Of a DNA stretch of 64,000 nucleotides, positions 7,561-17,527 are shown one piece after another (within the stretch, counting starts at the first letter, position 1; every line of letters starts with the position of its first letter). The notes under the pieces are model-generated. The model had not been told where the DNA came from, did no database searches, and saw only the letters and a program-made list of their open reading frames with translations. Both the position numbers and the translations under genes were made by a program. Origin of the DNA: Robertmurraya korlensis NBRC 107688. GTDB lineage: Bacteria; Bacillota; Bacilli; Bacillales; Cytobacillaceae. The stretch covers positions 186,001 through 250,000 of the forward strand of contig NZ_BCVH01000001.1 of the NCBI RefSeq assembly GCF_001591645.1. The letters run 5' to 3'.

Positions 7561-8529
7561 TTATTGGAAAAATTCATCCAGTTTTTTAATATCTGTCGTC
7601 GATTCTAAAGCAATCATTAATTTAATTCTAGCCTTTTGACCGTTCAGACCCTTTGAAAAGATAACCCCCAAATCCTTAAACTGTTTCCCGCCACCTTCAT
7701 AACTGTATACATCTTCTGCTAGGCCATTGAAGCATCTTGACACAAATACAACAGGTATTTTGTTTTCGAGCAGAAGCTTAATTCCATGGATAGTTGCTGG
7801 AGGGAGATTTCCTTGTCCTAGCGCTTCAATGACCACTCCGTCAAAATGTAAATCATTTATCGCATAAAGGAGGGAGGAATCCATTCCTGCATGAGCTTTT
7901 ATTAGTACGACACGTTTAGATATGTTAACTACATTATACGTTTCTCTTTTCTTTGGTGCGTGGTGAAAAAAAACTCCCCTTTTTGTCACTGTCCCAATGG
8001 GTCCATACTGTGGGCTTTGAAAAGTAGATACATTGCTCGTATGAGTTTTTGTTACATTCACGGCTGTATGTATTTCGTCGTTTAAAACAACAAGAACTCC
8101 ATTTCCAACCGCTTCATCACTGTTTGCTACTTTTAAAGCTGAGAGCAAATTATATAAACCGTCTGAACCAATTTCATTACTTGACCTCATTGCCCCTGTC
8201 ATCACAATCGGTATGCTTGTCCTAATGGTTAAATCTAAGAAGTATGCTGTTTCCTCTAGGGTATCTGTACCGTGTGTAATAACAACTCCACTAATTTTAT
8301 TTTCCTTAATATATTCTTCAATCATTTTTTTTAATTGAAGCATTTCTTTTGCCGTTATATGGGGCGAGGGGAGCTGGAAGGGTTCTTCAATTAATAAATT
8401 AGCAACTGACAACAGTTCCTTAGTTTTATCAATAATTGGATTTTTTTCACCAGGCTTTACGGTACCGGTGTCCGTATCCTCACTCATTGATATTGTCCCA
8501 CCTGTGTGGATAACAAGCAGATTTTTCAT
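7561..8529 (-). CDS. ansA: L-asparaginase (AnsA type)
   Basis: Hydrolyses asparagine to aspartate and ammonia. The N-terminal HTGGTISM contains the first catalytic threonine, and VVITHGTDTLEETAYF near residue 85 carries the second threonine-aspartate set. Both are signatures of the bacterial type I/II asparaginase family. No signal peptide is seen, so it is expected in the cytoplasm. The ATG follows an AGGAGGG site. The gene faces ypdA and shares a palindromic terminator with it. It stands alone without ansB; an ansR-like regulator is not visible. Confidence 0.9.
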   Translation of the reverse strand: MKNLLVIHTGGTISMSEDTDTGTVKPGEKNPIIDKTKELLSVANLLIEEPFQLPSPHITAKEMLQLKKMIEEYIKENKISGVVITHGTDTLEETAYFLDLTIRTSIPIVMTGAMRSSNEIGSDGLYNLLSALKVANSDEAVGNGVLVVLNDEIHTAVNVTKTHTSNVSTFQSPQYGPIGTVTKRGVFFHHAPKKRETYNVVNISKRVVLIKAHAGMDSSLLYAINDLHFDGVVIEALGQGNLPPATIHGIKLLLENKIPVVFVSRCFNGLAEDVYSYEGGGKQFKDLGVIFSKGLNGQKARIKLMIALESTTDIKKLDEFFQ

Positions 8530-8670
8530 AATACCCTCCTGTTACATTTATTGTTAGAATCATACCTATACAAAAGCCATTTCGTCTATAAGCAACGTAA
8601 AAAATTATAGATTTTCTTTCTATTGAACTCATGGTACGATGGAAGAAACGAATGGAAAAGAGGATAGCGA

Positions 8671-9363
8671 ATGCTAGGAATTCTTTCTGCTGGGATAGCT
8701 CCTGGCTTAGCTCTTCTTAGTTATTTCTACTTAAAGGATGAGTACGGGTCAGAACCAATCTCAGTGGTATTACGTACATTTATATATGGAGCACTGCTTG
8801 TTTTTCCAATTATGTTTATTCAATATGTGATTGACGTGGAGCATTTGGTATCTTCCGACTTTATAAATGCCTTTTTCACCACAGGATTTTTGGAAGAATT
8901 TTTCAAATGGTTTATTCTTTTTTATGCGATTTACCAGCATGTTGACTTTGACGAACCCTATGATGGAATTGTGTATGGCACCTCTGTGGCACTTGGGTTT
9001 GCAACTAGTGAAAATATATTGTATTTATTGGCAAATGGGGTTGAGCACGCTGTTGGGCGTGCGCTTTTACCTGTTTCGAGTCATGCGCTTTTTGGTGTGT
9101 TAATGGGCTACTATTTAGGGAAAGGGAAATTTACCAAAGAGAGAAAAGGGAAATGGCTTCTATTTTCACTGTTTCTTCCTGTTTTGTTTCATGGTATTTA
9201 TGACTTTATATTAATGTCCTTTGAATATTGGATTATTTTTATTTTACCGTTTATGATTTTTTTATGGTGGCTTGCTCTCCGAAAGGTGAAAAGTGCGAGA
9301 TCCTTGAGTGGAATTAAGGCAACTAGTGATGATATACACATTCAAAAACCCCTTCAATTATAA
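8671..9363 (+). CDS. prsW: Intramembrane protease PrsW
   Basis: A polytopic membrane protein of 230 residues with six to eight hydrophobic segments. It carries the conserved FLEEFFKW (EExxK-type) motif near residue 75, plus later blocks near [17 protein letters not shown] and FHGIYDF. In B. subtilis PrsW makes the first cut in the anti-sigma factor RsiW, releasing sigma-W during envelope stress. Gene order before sleB-ypeB matches B. subtilis. The ATG follows a GAGGAT site. A terminator overlaps the stop codon. Confidence 0.9.
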   Translation: MLGILSAGIAPGLALLSYFYLKDEYGSEPISVVLRTFIYGALLVFPIMFIQYVIDVEHLVSSDFINAFFTTGFLEEFFKWFILFYAIYQHVDFDEPYDGIVYGTSVALGFATSENILYLLANGVEHAVGRALLPVSSHALFGVLMGYYLGKGKFTKERKGKWLLFSLFLPVLFHGIYDFILMSFEYWIIFILPFMIFLWWLALRKVKSARSLSGIKATSDDIHIQKPLQL

Positions 9364-9384
9364 AATTGCAAGGGGTTTTGTTTT
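9344..9384 (+). terminator. Terminator overlapping the end of prsW
   Basis: AAAACCCCTTCAATT and AATTGCAAGGGGTTTT pair around a short loop. The left arm lies inside the last codons of prsW, and T residues follow. Confidence 0.85.
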
Positions 9385-9493
9385 GTCTTTCATTCCTGTT
9401 TAAGAAGTTTCTAGTAGCTTTTTGCATAAAAAACCAACCTCTACAAAAAATAGGATTAATGTTAATAAGATTTACATCTGGGGGTTGCAAACG

Positions 9494-10504
9494 ATGAACA
9501 AAAAAATTTTATTAATGAAAGTTGCTACAATCTTCTTTCTAACACAAGTTATTATCCCCTTTACAGCTAAGGTGGATAAGGTTGATGCCTTCACCAATCA
9601 AGTGATTCAGCAAGGGGCAGTAGGTGAAGATGTCATCGAACTTCAATCACGTCTTCAATACATTGGGTATTATAATGGGAAAATTGACGGTGTATTCGGA
9701 TGGAAGACGTATTGGGCATTAAGAAATTTTCAGTATGAATTTGGTCTTCCAATTGACGGATTGGCAGGACTAAAAACAAGACAAAAACTAGTGGACGTAA
9801 CAAAGTACAATGAGCAATTTGTAAAAAAACAAATTAATAAAGGGAACAAATTCACTCATTATGGTGGGGTGGATTTAGCAAAGCAAAAGGGGCCAAACCC
9901 AAAAGGTAATAACGCAAAGAACAATAATCAAGGAACGACAACACAAAAAAAACCGACGGCCAATACTCAAGCAAAGAAGCCGGCAGCTCAACAACCGAAA
10001 CAGAATACAGCAGCTAACAAGACGCAAAACAACCAGACGGCAAAAAAACCAGCTGCACCAAATGGAACTGCAAAAAATCAGTCAAGACCGAAAGCGACAG
10101 CTGTAACTCCGCCAAAAAAACCTACAGCAGCCAACGTGCCAAGTGGTTTTTCACAAAATGATATTCAGTTAATGGCTAACGCTGTGTACGGGGAAGCAAG
10201 AGGAGAACCGTATATTGGTCAAGTAGCTGTAGCGGCAGTTATATTAAACAGGGTACAAAGTGCAACATTTCCAAATACAGTTTCAGGTGTGATATTTGAG
10301 CCACGAGCGTTTACTGCCGTTGCGGACGGTCAGATTTGGTTAACTCCAAATGAAAACGCCAAAAAAGCAGTTATGGACGCGATGAACGGTTGGGATCCAA
10401 CTGGTAATGCGATCTATTACTTTAATCCTGACACCGCGACAAGTGGGTGGATATGGTCAAGACCACAAATTAAGCGCATCGGAAAGCATATATTCTGTAA
10501 ATAG
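9494..10504 (+). CDS. sleB: Spore cortex-lytic enzyme SleB
   Basis: A 336-residue preprotein with a signal peptide (about residues 1-30), a peptidoglycan-binding domain (about 35-100, VIELQSRLQYIGYYNGKIDG), a long low-complexity Lys/Pro/Gln/Asn/Ala linker (about 130-215) and the C-terminal hydrolase domain (YGEARGEPYIGQ, with the catalytic glutamate). SleB is a lytic transglycosylase that degrades cortex peptidoglycan on germination. The chosen ATG follows GGGGG and begins the signal peptide. An upstream in-frame start would add 24 residues ahead of it. ypeB follows directly and is needed for SleB assembly. Confidence 0.93.
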   Translation: MNKKILLMKVATIFFLTQVIIPFTAKVDKVDAFTNQVIQQGAVGEDVIELQSRLQYIGYYNGKIDGVFGWKTYWALRNFQYEFGLPIDGLAGLKTRQKLVDVTKYNEQFVKKQINKGNKFTHYGGVDLAKQKGPNPKGNNAKNNNQGTTTQKKPTANTQAKKPAAQQPKQNTAANKTQNNQTAKKPAAPNGTAKNQSRPKATAVTPPKKPTAANVPSGFSQNDIQLMANAVYGEARGEPYIGQVAVAAVILNRVQSATFPNTVSGVIFEPRAFTAVADGQIWLTPNENAKKAVMDAMNGWDPTGNAIYYFNPDTATSGWIWSRPQIKRIGKHIFCK

Positions 10505-10517
10505 GGGTGAGGTCGAA

Positions 10518-11870
10518 TTGATTAGAACAATCCTTATAGGTGTTTTGGTGCTTGGGGTAGCAGGAACCGCTTTTTGGGGCTATCAAGAGCATCGTGAGAA
10601 AAATGCCGTATTAATTAATGCTGAGAACAACTATCAAAGAGCGTTCCATGATCTTAGTTATCAAGTTGATCTATTAAATAACAAGATAGGCACTACACTA
10701 GCGATGAATTCAAGAGAATCATTATCTCCTTCTTTAGCAGAGGTTTGGAAAATCACCTCTGATGCCCATAGTGATGTAGGGCAACTTCCGTTAACTTTGC
10801 TACCCTTCAACAAGACGGAGGAATTTCTAGCGAAAATTGGTAATTTTAGTTATCGTACAGCTATTAGAGATTTAGAGAAAGAGCCTCTAACGGATAAAGA
10901 ATACCAATCATTACAGGAACTTTATAAGCAGTCAGCGGAGATACAAGGTGAGTTACGGAAGGTCCAACATATGGTATTGGAAAATAATTTACGATGGATG
11001 GACGTTGAAATGGCCCTAGCTTCATCTGAAGAACCTCTAGATAATACAATCATTGATGGATTTAAGACGGTTGAAAAAACGGTTGAAGGATATGGAGAAG
11101 CAAATTTTGGTCCAGCCTTTGTTTCTCTAAGTCAAAAAGAAGACAATGAGTTTAAGTATTTGAAAGGGAAACAAGTGAAAGAAGATGAAGCAGTTCAAAT
11201 CGCTAAAAAATATGCAGCCTTTGGGAATGATGTGGTTGTAAAGGTTACGGAAAGTGGAAAAGGAGCAACAACCGGTTTCTATAGTATCTCCGTACAAAAG
11301 AAGGGTACGAATGAAGAGGCGAACATGGATGTCACGAAAAAAGGTGGGTATCCAATTTGGTTTATCTATTCTCGTGACGTAAAACAGCAAAAAATAAGTC
11401 TAAATGATGCAAGTACGAAGGCGGTCCAATTTTTAAAGGATACAGGCTTTGAAAATTTAGATCTTTTTGAAAGCACACAGTACGATAATGTTGGTGTCTT
11501 TACGTTCGTTACGAATGAAAATAATGTTAGAGTCTATCCGGATTCTATTAATGTGAAGGTCGCATTGGATAACGGAAATATTTTAGGGTTTTCTGCGGAT
11601 GATTACTTACGCTCTCACCATGTAAGAGACATTCCGAAACCAACTCTATCGTTGGAGGAAGCACAAAAGAAAATCAATCCAAGTGTTAAGGTGATGGAAA
11701 ATAGACAGGCTATCATTATTAACGATATGAATGAAGAAGTACTCTGCTACGAATTCATGGGAACACTAGGCGACGATACGTATCGCATTTTCATTAACGC
11801 AAGTAGCGGTATCGAGGAGAAAGTTGATAAGCTGGAAAATGCAGAGGAAGTATATGAAGATGTTGTATAA
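10518..11870 (+). CDS. ypeB: Germination protein YpeB, partner of SleB
   Basis: About 450 residues: an N-terminal transmembrane or signal segment, then a helical domain (about 25-210) and tandem PepSY-type domains (from about 225). The protein closely follows B. subtilis YpeB throughout (for example LLNNKIGTTLAMNSRESLSP and the C-terminal EEVLCYEF region). YpeB and SleB stabilise each other in the spore inner membrane; YpeB is processed during germination. A TTG start is chosen because GGGGTGAGG precedes it and it starts the conserved N-terminus. It lies 13 bases after sleB and forms an operon with it. Confidence 0.93.
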   Translation: MIRTILIGVLVLGVAGTAFWGYQEHREKNAVLINAENNYQRAFHDLSYQVDLLNNKIGTTLAMNSRESLSPSLAEVWKITSDAHSDVGQLPLTLLPFNKTEEFLAKIGNFSYRTAIRDLEKEPLTDKEYQSLQELYKQSAEIQGELRKVQHMVLENNLRWMDVEMALASSEEPLDNTIIDGFKTVEKTVEGYGEANFGPAFVSLSQKEDNEFKYLKGKQVKEDEAVQIAKKYAAFGNDVVVKVTESGKGATTGFYSISVQKKGTNEEANMDVTKKGGYPIWFIYSRDVKQQKISLNDASTKAVQFLKDTGFENLDLFESTQYDNVGVFTFVTNENNVRVYPDSINVKVALDNGNILGFSADDYLRSHHVRDIPKPTLSLEEAQKKINPSVKVMENRQAIIINDMNEEVLCYEFMGTLGDDTYRIFINASSGIEEKVDKLENAEEVYEDVV

Positions 11871-11898
11871 GGAAAAGCTCAGTGCTTTTCCTTTTTTT
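11870..11898 (+). terminator. Terminator after ypeB
   Basis: AAGGAAAAGC and GCTTTTCCTT pair around TCAGT, followed by T residues. Confidence 0.85.
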
Positions 11899-11973
11899 TA
11901 GATTCATATTGCGCGAATGATTATATTCATGTCATAATTTGTGGTGACAAGTTTTGACAGGATGTGTGAACTT

Positions 11974-12636
11974 ATGTTGAAAATAGGTACTGTAGTTATA
12001 CTCGAATTAAAGTATGGAGATAAATTAGATAAATTCAAGTGTAAGGTTGTAGAACAAAAAGCAAATCAAATCTATATTGATTACCCGATAAATATGGTAA
12101 CTGAAAAGACAGTCTTTCTTATTGATGGGACACAGTTAAAGGGTTCATTTGTCTCTCAGGATAACAACTCTGTATTTTTATTTGAATCTGAGGTGTTAGG
12201 TAGAACAAAGCAAAATATACCCATGCTCATTTTATCGTATCCTGGTGATGAGCACTTAGTTAAAATACAAAGACGCCAATACGTTAGGGTTGAAACTACT
12301 TCAGACGTCGCAGTACATCCAATAAATTCGGAATTTAAGCCATTTACTACAGTTACCGATGATATAAGTGCAGGTGGTGCCGCAATACTCATTACTCAAA
12401 AACATGGAATCCTAGCTGGTCAAACCATTCAATTATGGATGGTACTCCCTATGCAAAGCGGCGAAATCCATTACTTAAAAGTGAAGAGTAAAGTAGTTAG
12501 ACTAATTCCTTTAGATGATAGTCGAGTGAAGGCATCCTTACAATTTATTGATATGAGCCTACAGGACCGCCAACTTTTGCTTCGATTTAGCTTTGATCGG
12601 CAATTGCTTATGAAAAAGAAGGGTCTAGACTCCTGA
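11974..12636 (+). CDS. ypfA: PilZ-domain c-di-GMP receptor YpfA (MotI/DgrA)
   Basis: A 220-residue protein with an N-terminal YcgR-like beta domain (about 1-95) and a C-terminal PilZ domain. Visible c-di-GMP-binding elements are RRQYVR (RxxxR, about residue 98) and DISAGGAAI (DxSxGG, about 130). In B. subtilis this receptor acts as a clutch on the flagellar motor protein MotA when c-di-GMP is high. The ATG before LKIGTVVILEL matches the family start; its ribosome binding site is weak. Two in-frame upstream starts exist but are less consistent with homologues. Confidence 0.88.
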   Translation: MLKIGTVVILELKYGDKLDKFKCKVVEQKANQIYIDYPINMVTEKTVFLIDGTQLKGSFVSQDNNSVFLFESEVLGRTKQNIPMLILSYPGDEHLVKIQRRQYVRVETTSDVAVHPINSEFKPFTTVTDDISAGGAAILITQKHGILAGQTIQLWMVLPMQSGEIHYLKVKSKVVRLIPLDDSRVKASLQFIDMSLQDRQLLLRFSFDRQLLMKKKGLDS

Positions 12637-12691
12637 ATAAAAAAGCCATAAATTCCCTATAATAGTATTGATATTTTTGGGAGGAAGTGAA

Positions 12692-12874
12692 ATGGTGAAG
12701 ACGTTTGAGCGGATTATTCTAAAAATCATTGTCATTCAGTTTCTTTTCCTTATTGGCACACAGCTTTTCTTCCATCAATTAAGCATCTTTCCTGAGTTGA
12801 AAATCATTACAAAATATGAAGGTGTAAACAAAGATAATTTCGCAGACTTTCTTGAAACCTTTAATGGAAAATGA
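12692..12874 (+). CDS. ypfB: Short single-helix membrane protein YpfB
   Basis: A 60-residue protein with one hydrophobic segment (about residues 9-28) and a charged C-terminal tail. It follows a GGGAGGAAG ribosome binding site with 7-base spacing, which sets the ATG. The position between ypfA and cmk matches ypfB (DUF5359 type) of B. subtilis. Function unknown. Confidence 0.65.
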   Translation: MVKTFERIILKIIVIQFLFLIGTQLFFHQLSIFPELKIITKYEGVNKDNFADFLETFNGK

Positions 12875-12899
12875 AAAAGCAGGGGCTCCTGCTTTTTTT
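12873..12899 (+). terminator. Terminator after ypfB
   Basis: AAAAAGCAGG and CCTGCTTTTT pair around GGCT, followed by T residues. The left arm begins at the ypfB stop codon. Confidence 0.85.
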
Positions 12900-13023
12900 G
12901 TTTTTTACAATATTATTAACTAGCAACGAACAAGTATATGCTAAAATATAAAAGGAATCAGTCATTTACGATTCAAATTGAACAAACTAACAATAACTAA
13001 AGTTCTAACAACTAGGAGGACAT

Positions 13024-13701
13024 ATGAGTAATATTTCTATCGCGATTGACGGTCCTGCTGCAGCAGGGAAAAGCACCGTTGCCAAAATAATAGCTGAAAA
13101 GCTCTCATATATTTATATTGATACGGGTGCAATGTACCGTGCAATTACATACAAAGCATTACAGGCTAATTGTGAGCTTACAAATGAAAATGCCCTTAAT
13201 GAGATTTTAGCAAACACAAAAATTGATTTGTTACCGGGTGAAAAAGGACAACTTGTTTTCCTTGATGGAAAAGAAGTTACAAATGAGATTCGTTCTGCAG
13301 AAGTAACGAATCAAGTGTCAATTGTCGCAAAACACCGTTTAATAAGAGAAGAAATGGTGAAACGACAGCAGCAATTCGGGGCGAATGGTGGAGTAGTTAT
13401 GGATGGTCGAGATATTGGCACACACGTCCTTCCCCACGCAGAAGTAAAGGTATTTCTACTAGCAAGCGTTCAAGAGAGAGCGGAAAGAAGATATCAAGAA
13501 AACCTTGAAAAAGGCTTTCCAGCAGACCTGGAAATGCTAAAAAAAGAGATTGCAGCTAGGGATAAATTAGATTCAGAACGTGAAGTAGCACCTCTTAGAA
13601 AAGCAGAGGATGCTATTGAGATAGATACGACTTCCTTATCAATTCACGACGTCGTTGAGAAAATCTTAGCATTAATTGAGGAAAGGATAGGATCATATTG
13701 A
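13024..13701 (+). CDS. cmk: Cytidylate kinase
   Basis: Phosphorylates CMP and dCMP with ATP in pyrimidine nucleotide recycling. The N-terminal P-loop GPAAAGKST, the CMP-binding region [11 protein letters not shown] and the [12 protein letters not shown] block are all present. At 225 residues it has the normal family length. An AGGAGG site precedes the ATG. It overlaps the acyltransferase gene by 4 bases, suggesting translational coupling. Confidence 0.95.
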   Translation: MSNISIAIDGPAAAGKSTVAKIIAEKLSYIYIDTGAMYRAITYKALQANCELTNENALNEILANTKIDLLPGEKGQLVFLDGKEVTNEIRSAEVTNQVSIVAKHRLIREEMVKRQQQFGANGGVVMDGRDIGTHVLPHAEVKVFLLASVQERAERRYQENLEKGFPADLEMLKKEIAARDKLDSEREVAPLRKAEDAIEIDTTSLSIHDVVEKILALIEERIGSY

Positions 13702-14279
13702 CGATGTATACTTTTGCACGATCGGTTGTAAACATGATTTACAAACCGTTGTATCGTATAGAGACAATTGGCCAAGAAAATATTCCAAAAGAAGGATCTA
13801 TTTTGCTTTGTTCCAATCATATATCAAATTTTGATCCAATTGTCGTAGGGATAACCACCCCCCGTCCCGTCCACTTTATGGCGAAAGAGGAGCTGTTTCA
13901 AGTCCCTTTATTCGGAAAGCTCGTCCCACATTTAAATGCTTTTCCTGTGAAAAGAGGAATGAGCGATCGTGAAGCACTTAGGAAGGGCCTAGCTATTTTA
14001 AAAGAAGATAGAGTTCTTGGTTTATTTCCTGAGGGTACTCGCAGTAAAACAGGGGAGCTGGGAGAAGGTTTAGCAGGTGCTGGCTTCTTTGCAACTAGAT
14101 CACAGGCATTAATCGTCCCTTGTGCAGTTATAGGCCCATATAAAGCATTTAAAAAGCTAAAGGTGGTTTATGGTAAGCCTGTTGATTTTGCAGAATATCG
14201 AAAAAACAAGATATCGGCAGATGAGGCTACAAAAATTATAATGGAAGAAATAAGAAAACTAATTATTGCGAACAAATAA
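13698..14279 (+). CDS. plsC: 1-acyl-sn-glycerol-3-phosphate acyltransferase (PlsC type)
   Basis: Adds the second acyl chain in phosphatidic acid synthesis. The family blocks are visible: NHISNFDP (HX4D type with catalytic His and Asp), [16 protein letters not shown] and VPCAVIG. The TTG start overlaps the cmk stop and has AGGATAGGAT upstream; an ATG 6 bases later is the alternative. In many Bacillaceae this gene sits between cmk and the S1-domain gene, whereas B. subtilis lacks it here. The gene symbol is by family function. A second plsC could exist elsewhere. Confidence 0.85.
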   Translation: MTMYTFARSVVNMIYKPLYRIETIGQENIPKEGSILLCSNHISNFDPIVVGITTPRPVHFMAKEELFQVPLFGKLVPHLNAFPVKRGMSDREALRKGLAILKEDRVLGLFPEGTRSKTGELGEGLAGAGFFATRSQALIVPCAVIGPYKAFKKLKVVYGKPVDFAEYRKNKISADEATKIIMEEIRKLIIANK

Positions 14280-14379
14280 GGAAGTATCTCGCTTGACAAA
14301 AGAAGCCATTTATAAGAAGTTTAATTAAAGAGATTTTTTTGATTATTCTCTAAGTATGGCCAATGCCATTGTTTCAATT

Positions 14380-14401
14380 GTGATGAAATACATCACTTTT
14401 T
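14380..14401 (+). terminator. Hairpin plus T-tract in the leader of the S1-domain gene
   Basis: GTGATG-AAATA-CATCAC is a perfect 6-bp stem followed by TTTTT, 40 bases before the next start codon. It could end the cmk-plsC transcript or act as an attenuator. The stem is short, so efficiency is uncertain. Confidence 0.45.
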
Positions 14402-14441
14402 ATAAAAATGGGAGTAGTCAATGGATTAAGGAGGAGTACAT

Positions 14442-15578
14442 ATGTCTGAAGAAATGAATCAAGTGGAAGTTATGGATTTTCAAGTAGGTGACAAAGTAAG
14501 CGGACAAGTAACAAAGGTGGAGGAAAAGCAGGTTATTATCTCGATTTCAAACAGCAAGCTTGATGGGATTATTCCAATTAGTGAATTATCAAGTCTCCAT
14601 ATCGAAAAAGCTAGCGATGCAGTTAATGAAGGAGACCAGCTTGATTTAGAAGTGCTAAAGGTAGAAGAAGATGCATTGATCCTTTCTAAGCGTAAAGTAG
14701 ATGCTGAAAATGCTTGGCAAGAGCTTGAGCAGAAGTACGAATCTGGTGAAGTCTTTGATGCTGAAATTAAAGATGTTGTAAAAGGCGGACTTGTAGTTGA
14801 CCTAGGAGTAAGAGGTTTTGTACCGGCTTCACTTGTGGAAGCACACTTCGTTGAAGATTTCTCTGATTATAAGGGCAAAACAATGTCATTTAAAATTGTA
14901 GAATTGGATAAGGATAAAAATCGACTAATCCTTTCTCATCGTGCGGTTATTGAGCTTGAAAAGGGGAGACAAAAGAAAAATATCTTAGATTCATTATCCG
15001 CAGGTCAGGTCCTAACAGGTACAGTACAAAGAATTACTGATTTTGGTGCATTTGTAGACATTGGCGGAATTGATGGATTGGTGCATATTTCTCAGCTGTC
15101 TCATGAGCATGTTGCTAAGCCAACTGATGTTGTTCAAGAGGGACAACAGGTTCAAGTAAAAGTGCTTAGTGTGGATCGTGATAATGAGCGAATTTCTCTT
15201 TCCATAAAAGAAACTTTGCCTGGACCATGGGCTCAAATTGCTGAAAAAGCTGCTAAAGGCTCAATTTTAGAAGGGGTAGTAAAACGCCTAGTTTCTTATG
15301 GAGCTTTTGTTGAAGTGTTCCCAGGAGTAGAAGGGTTAGTTCATATTTCACAAATCTCACATAAGCATATTGCTACACCTCATGAGGTACTTAAGGAAAA
15401 TGAAACGGTGAAGGTAAAGGTTCTTGATGTGAATGAACAAGAGCAAAGACTTTCATTAAGTTTGAAAGAACTAGCCGAAAAGGAAGAAGAAGTAAGTGAT
15501 TACGAACTTCCGGAAGAATCAAAAGGCTTCCAATTAGGTGAAATGATTGGAGATCAACTGAAGAATTTAAAGAGATAA
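14442..15578 (+). CDS. ypfD: S1 RNA-binding domain protein YpfD (ribosomal protein S1 homologue)
   Basis: A 378-residue protein with four S1 repeats (about residues 13-85, 100-168, 185-255, 270-340). Repeats three and four are strongest ([19 protein letters not shown] and the [18 protein letters not shown] block). It is shorter than the six-repeat S1 of Gram-negative bacteria and, in B. subtilis, is not an essential ribosomal protein. A probable role is RNA binding during translation. It starts after AAGGAGGAG. The acidic C-terminal tail is about 35 residues. Confidence 0.9.
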   Translation: MSEEMNQVEVMDFQVGDKVSGQVTKVEEKQVIISISNSKLDGIIPISELSSLHIEKASDAVNEGDQLDLEVLKVEEDALILSKRKVDAENAWQELEQKYESGEVFDAEIKDVVKGGLVVDLGVRGFVPASLVEAHFVEDFSDYKGKTMSFKIVELDKDKNRLILSHRAVIELEKGRQKKNILDSLSAGQVLTGTVQRITDFGAFVDIGGIDGLVHISQLSHEHVAKPTDVVQEGQQVQVKVLSVDRDNERISLSIKETLPGPWAQIAEKAAKGSILEGVVKRLVSYGAFVEVFPGVEGLVHISQISHKHIATPHEVLKENETVKVKVLDVNEQEQRLSLSLKELAEKEEEVSDYELPEESKGFQLGEMIGDQLKNLKR

Positions 15579-15590
15579 TGGTGATGATGA

Positions 15591-16640
15591 TTGACTAGAT
15601 CAAAACGTAAATGGGACCATATACAATTTGCCCTTTCTACAGGGCAATCACGGGATACGGGTTTTGATGATATTACGTTTATTCACCAAAGCTTACCAGA
15701 CCGCTCGACTGAGCAAGTAAGCCTTGATACAATGATTGGCGAACTTTCTTTAAGTTCGCCTCTTTTTATCAATGCCATGACTGGTGGCGGTGGAGAACGA
15801 ACAGAACATATAAATAAACAACTCGCCATTGTTGCAAAGGAAACGAAAGTTGCAATGGCTGTAGGTTCACAAATGTCATCTATAAAAAACCCAAGTGAGA
15901 TAAACACATACAAAGTTGTTAGAAGAGAAAACCCGGATGGATTAATTTTTGCCAATTTAGGTAGTGAGGCAACAGTGGAGCAGGCGCTTCAAGCGGTTGA
16001 CATGCTAGAAGCCAATGCGCTACAAATCCATTTGAACACGATACAAGAACTAACCATGCCTGAGGGTGATCGAGATTTTACTAATGCCCTTTTACGGATT
16101 GAAGAAATGGTAAAAAAAATACCTGTTCCTGTTATTGTGAAAGAGGTGGGCTTTGGCGTAAGTCGTGAAACGGCAAAGAAGCTTACTCAAGTGGGGGTTT
16201 CTATTGTCGATGTTGGTGGGTTTGGTGGTACAAATTTCGCCAAAATTGAAAATGAACGACGAAACCGACTGCTGGCATTTTTTAATTCATGGGGAATCCC
16301 AACAGCAGTTTCGATTGCAGAAGTAAAATCTGCCTTTCCTGAGCTAACTGTATTAGGTTCAGGAGGAATTCAGTCTAGCTTAGATATTGTTAAAGCGTTA
16401 TCTCTAGGTGCATCAGCTGCAGGATTAGCTGGGTATTTATTGAAAATTGTTTTATCTGAAGGAATCGAAGCTACTATTAAAGAAATAGAAGAAATGAAGT
16501 TAGAAATTGGGGTTATGATGACAGCCCTTGGAGCAAGAAATATGGAAGAACTTCAGATGGCGCCTTTGTTAATAGAAGGAAAAAGCCATCATTGGCTAAA
16601 TGAGCGAGGAATCAACACAAAATTCTATAGTAACAGATAA
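15591..16640 (+). CDS. fni: Type 2 isopentenyl-diphosphate isomerase
   Basis: FMN- and NADPH-dependent interconversion of isopentenyl and dimethylallyl diphosphate, the starter units for hepS/hepT and other prenyl synthases. At 349 residues with a TIM-barrel fold, visible blocks are [46 protein letters not shown] and [12 protein letters not shown] start is chosen because it begins the conserved MTRSKRKW N-terminus and follows GGTGATGATGA. It lies 12 bases after ypfD. Confidence 0.93.
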   Translation: MTRSKRKWDHIQFALSTGQSRDTGFDDITFIHQSLPDRSTEQVSLDTMIGELSLSSPLFINAMTGGGGERTEHINKQLAIVAKETKVAMAVGSQMSSIKNPSEINTYKVVRRENPDGLIFANLGSEATVEQALQAVDMLEANALQIHLNTIQELTMPEGDRDFTNALLRIEEMVKKIPVPVIVKEVGFGVSRETAKKLTQVGVSIVDVGGFGGTNFAKIENERRNRLLAFFNSWGIPTAVSIAEVKSAFPELTVLGSGGIQSSLDIVKALSLGASAAGLAGYLLKIVLSEGIEATIKEIEEMKLEIGVMMTALGARNMEELQMAPLLIEGKSHHWLNERGINTKFYSNR

Positions 16641-16667
16641 AGCTCCCTTGGATAGGGGAGCTTTTTT
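16638..16667. terminator. Terminator between fni and ypzI
   Basis: AAAGCTCCC and GGGGAGCTTT pair around TTGGATA, followed by T residues. It lies between convergent genes and may serve both. Confidence 0.75.
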
Positions 16668-16669
16668 CG

Positions 16670-16813
16670 TTAATATCTCTTATTATTATTCAGTTCTCTA
16701 GCCTCTTCAGGGCTGGATAATTTGGTTGCTCCTTTTTTCTCCAACTCTTGATCTCGATCGGACTCAACACGTCCACTTTCTTTTAATTTGCTTTGTTGAC
16801 GATCCTTACCCAT
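16670..16813 (-). CDS. ypzI: Small YpzI-type protein, 47 residues
   Basis: A short reverse-strand gene with an excellent AGGAGGAGGTGGG ribosome binding site. The product begins MGKDRQQSKLKESGRVESDR and ends SPEEARELNNNKRY; it is almost entirely charged and polar, without a membrane helix. It resembles the small YpzI/YfhD-like proteins of Bacillus found between fni and yphA. Function unknown. It was too short for ordinary ORF cut-offs, but the ribosome binding site and conserved position support it. Confidence 0.8.
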   Translation of the reverse strand: MGKDRQQSKLKESGRVESDRDQELEKKGATKLSSPEEARELNNNKRY

Positions 16814-16859
16814 GCTCCCACCTCCTCCTAATTAAGATGAATCATTTTTGAAAGTTTAT

Positions 16860-16885
16860 GCATCTTACGGTTAAAGTACATACTG
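16860..16885 (+). promoter_or_regulatory. Candidate sporulation promoter for yphA (sigma-E/sigma-G type)
   Basis: GCATC and CATACTG are separated by 14 bases, about 34 bases before yphA. The -10 resembles the CATA-type sequence read by sporulation sigma factors, and the operon encodes a spore protein. The -35 match is weak. Confidence 0.3.
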
Positions 16886-16918
16886 GAAAGCCATAATGGA
16901 GATGATAGGAGGTGTGAC

Positions 16919-17527
16919 ATGGAAGGAATCATTTTTTATTGGACATTTTGGGCTTTATGGATTTGTACGACCTTTTTTATGAGTAAATCGAATCCGAAAC
17001 GAGTGAAATACACTGTAATCATATTATTATCCATTATTTTGTCATCTCAATACATACACATACTCGGTCTTAAAATGTCCCTTGTTTCCATCTTTTTTTT
17101 GATCCTTTCTTATTATGAGGTTGGGAAAATGCAAGGGAAATCACGAGTGTACTTTCTAATAACATCGTTTATTCTTATGCTTGCCTATGGCAGTTTTCAA
17201 TTATTTGAGCTTTTTGATCCAGTTTGGTTAATCCTGGATAGAAATTGGATGTTTGCTGTCGTCCTAACGTACATGATCATCATGATGCATAATGATGGGT
17301 TTAAACGAATGATTACCCTTATCTTTGGGAGCATTCAAGGAGAAATTGTCTATGCACTCGTGTTGGATAGATATTCTATAGAAATTCCAGTGGGATCACT
17401 CCAATTTTTAGATGTTATTTCTATATCAGTTTGTCTTATTTTGGCTTGGAGTGGTTTTGAAAAGATAACTAGCCTATTTGAAGGACATGTCCATCAACTT
17501 GAAAAGGGGAGAGGAAGACAATCGTGA
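16919..17527 (+). CDS. yphA: YphA-type polytopic membrane protein
   Basis: A 202-residue protein made mostly of hydrophobic segments (about six to seven helices) with a short basic tail rich in Gly and Arg. It starts after GATAGGAGGTG and overlaps the next gene by 4 bases (GTGA). The position fni-(ypzI)-yphA-YIEGIA gene matches B. subtilis. Function is unknown; the operon partners suggest a spore-envelope role. Confidence 0.7.
   Translation: MEGIIFYWTFWALWICTTFFMSKSNPKRVKYTVIILLSIILSSQYIHILGLKMSLVSIFFLILSYYEVGKMQGKSRVYFLITSFILMLAYGSFQLFELFDPVWLILDRNWMFAVVLTYMIIMMHNDGFKRMITLIFGSIQGEIVYALVLDRYSIEIPVGSLQFLDVISISVCLILAWSGFEKITSLFEGHVHQLEKGRGRQS

Noticed and set aside
8530-8670. TnrA or CodY site in the gap between ansA and prsW
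   Set aside because: TGTTACATTTATTGTTAGA resembles a TnrA site only partly; the right half-site does not fit TNACA.
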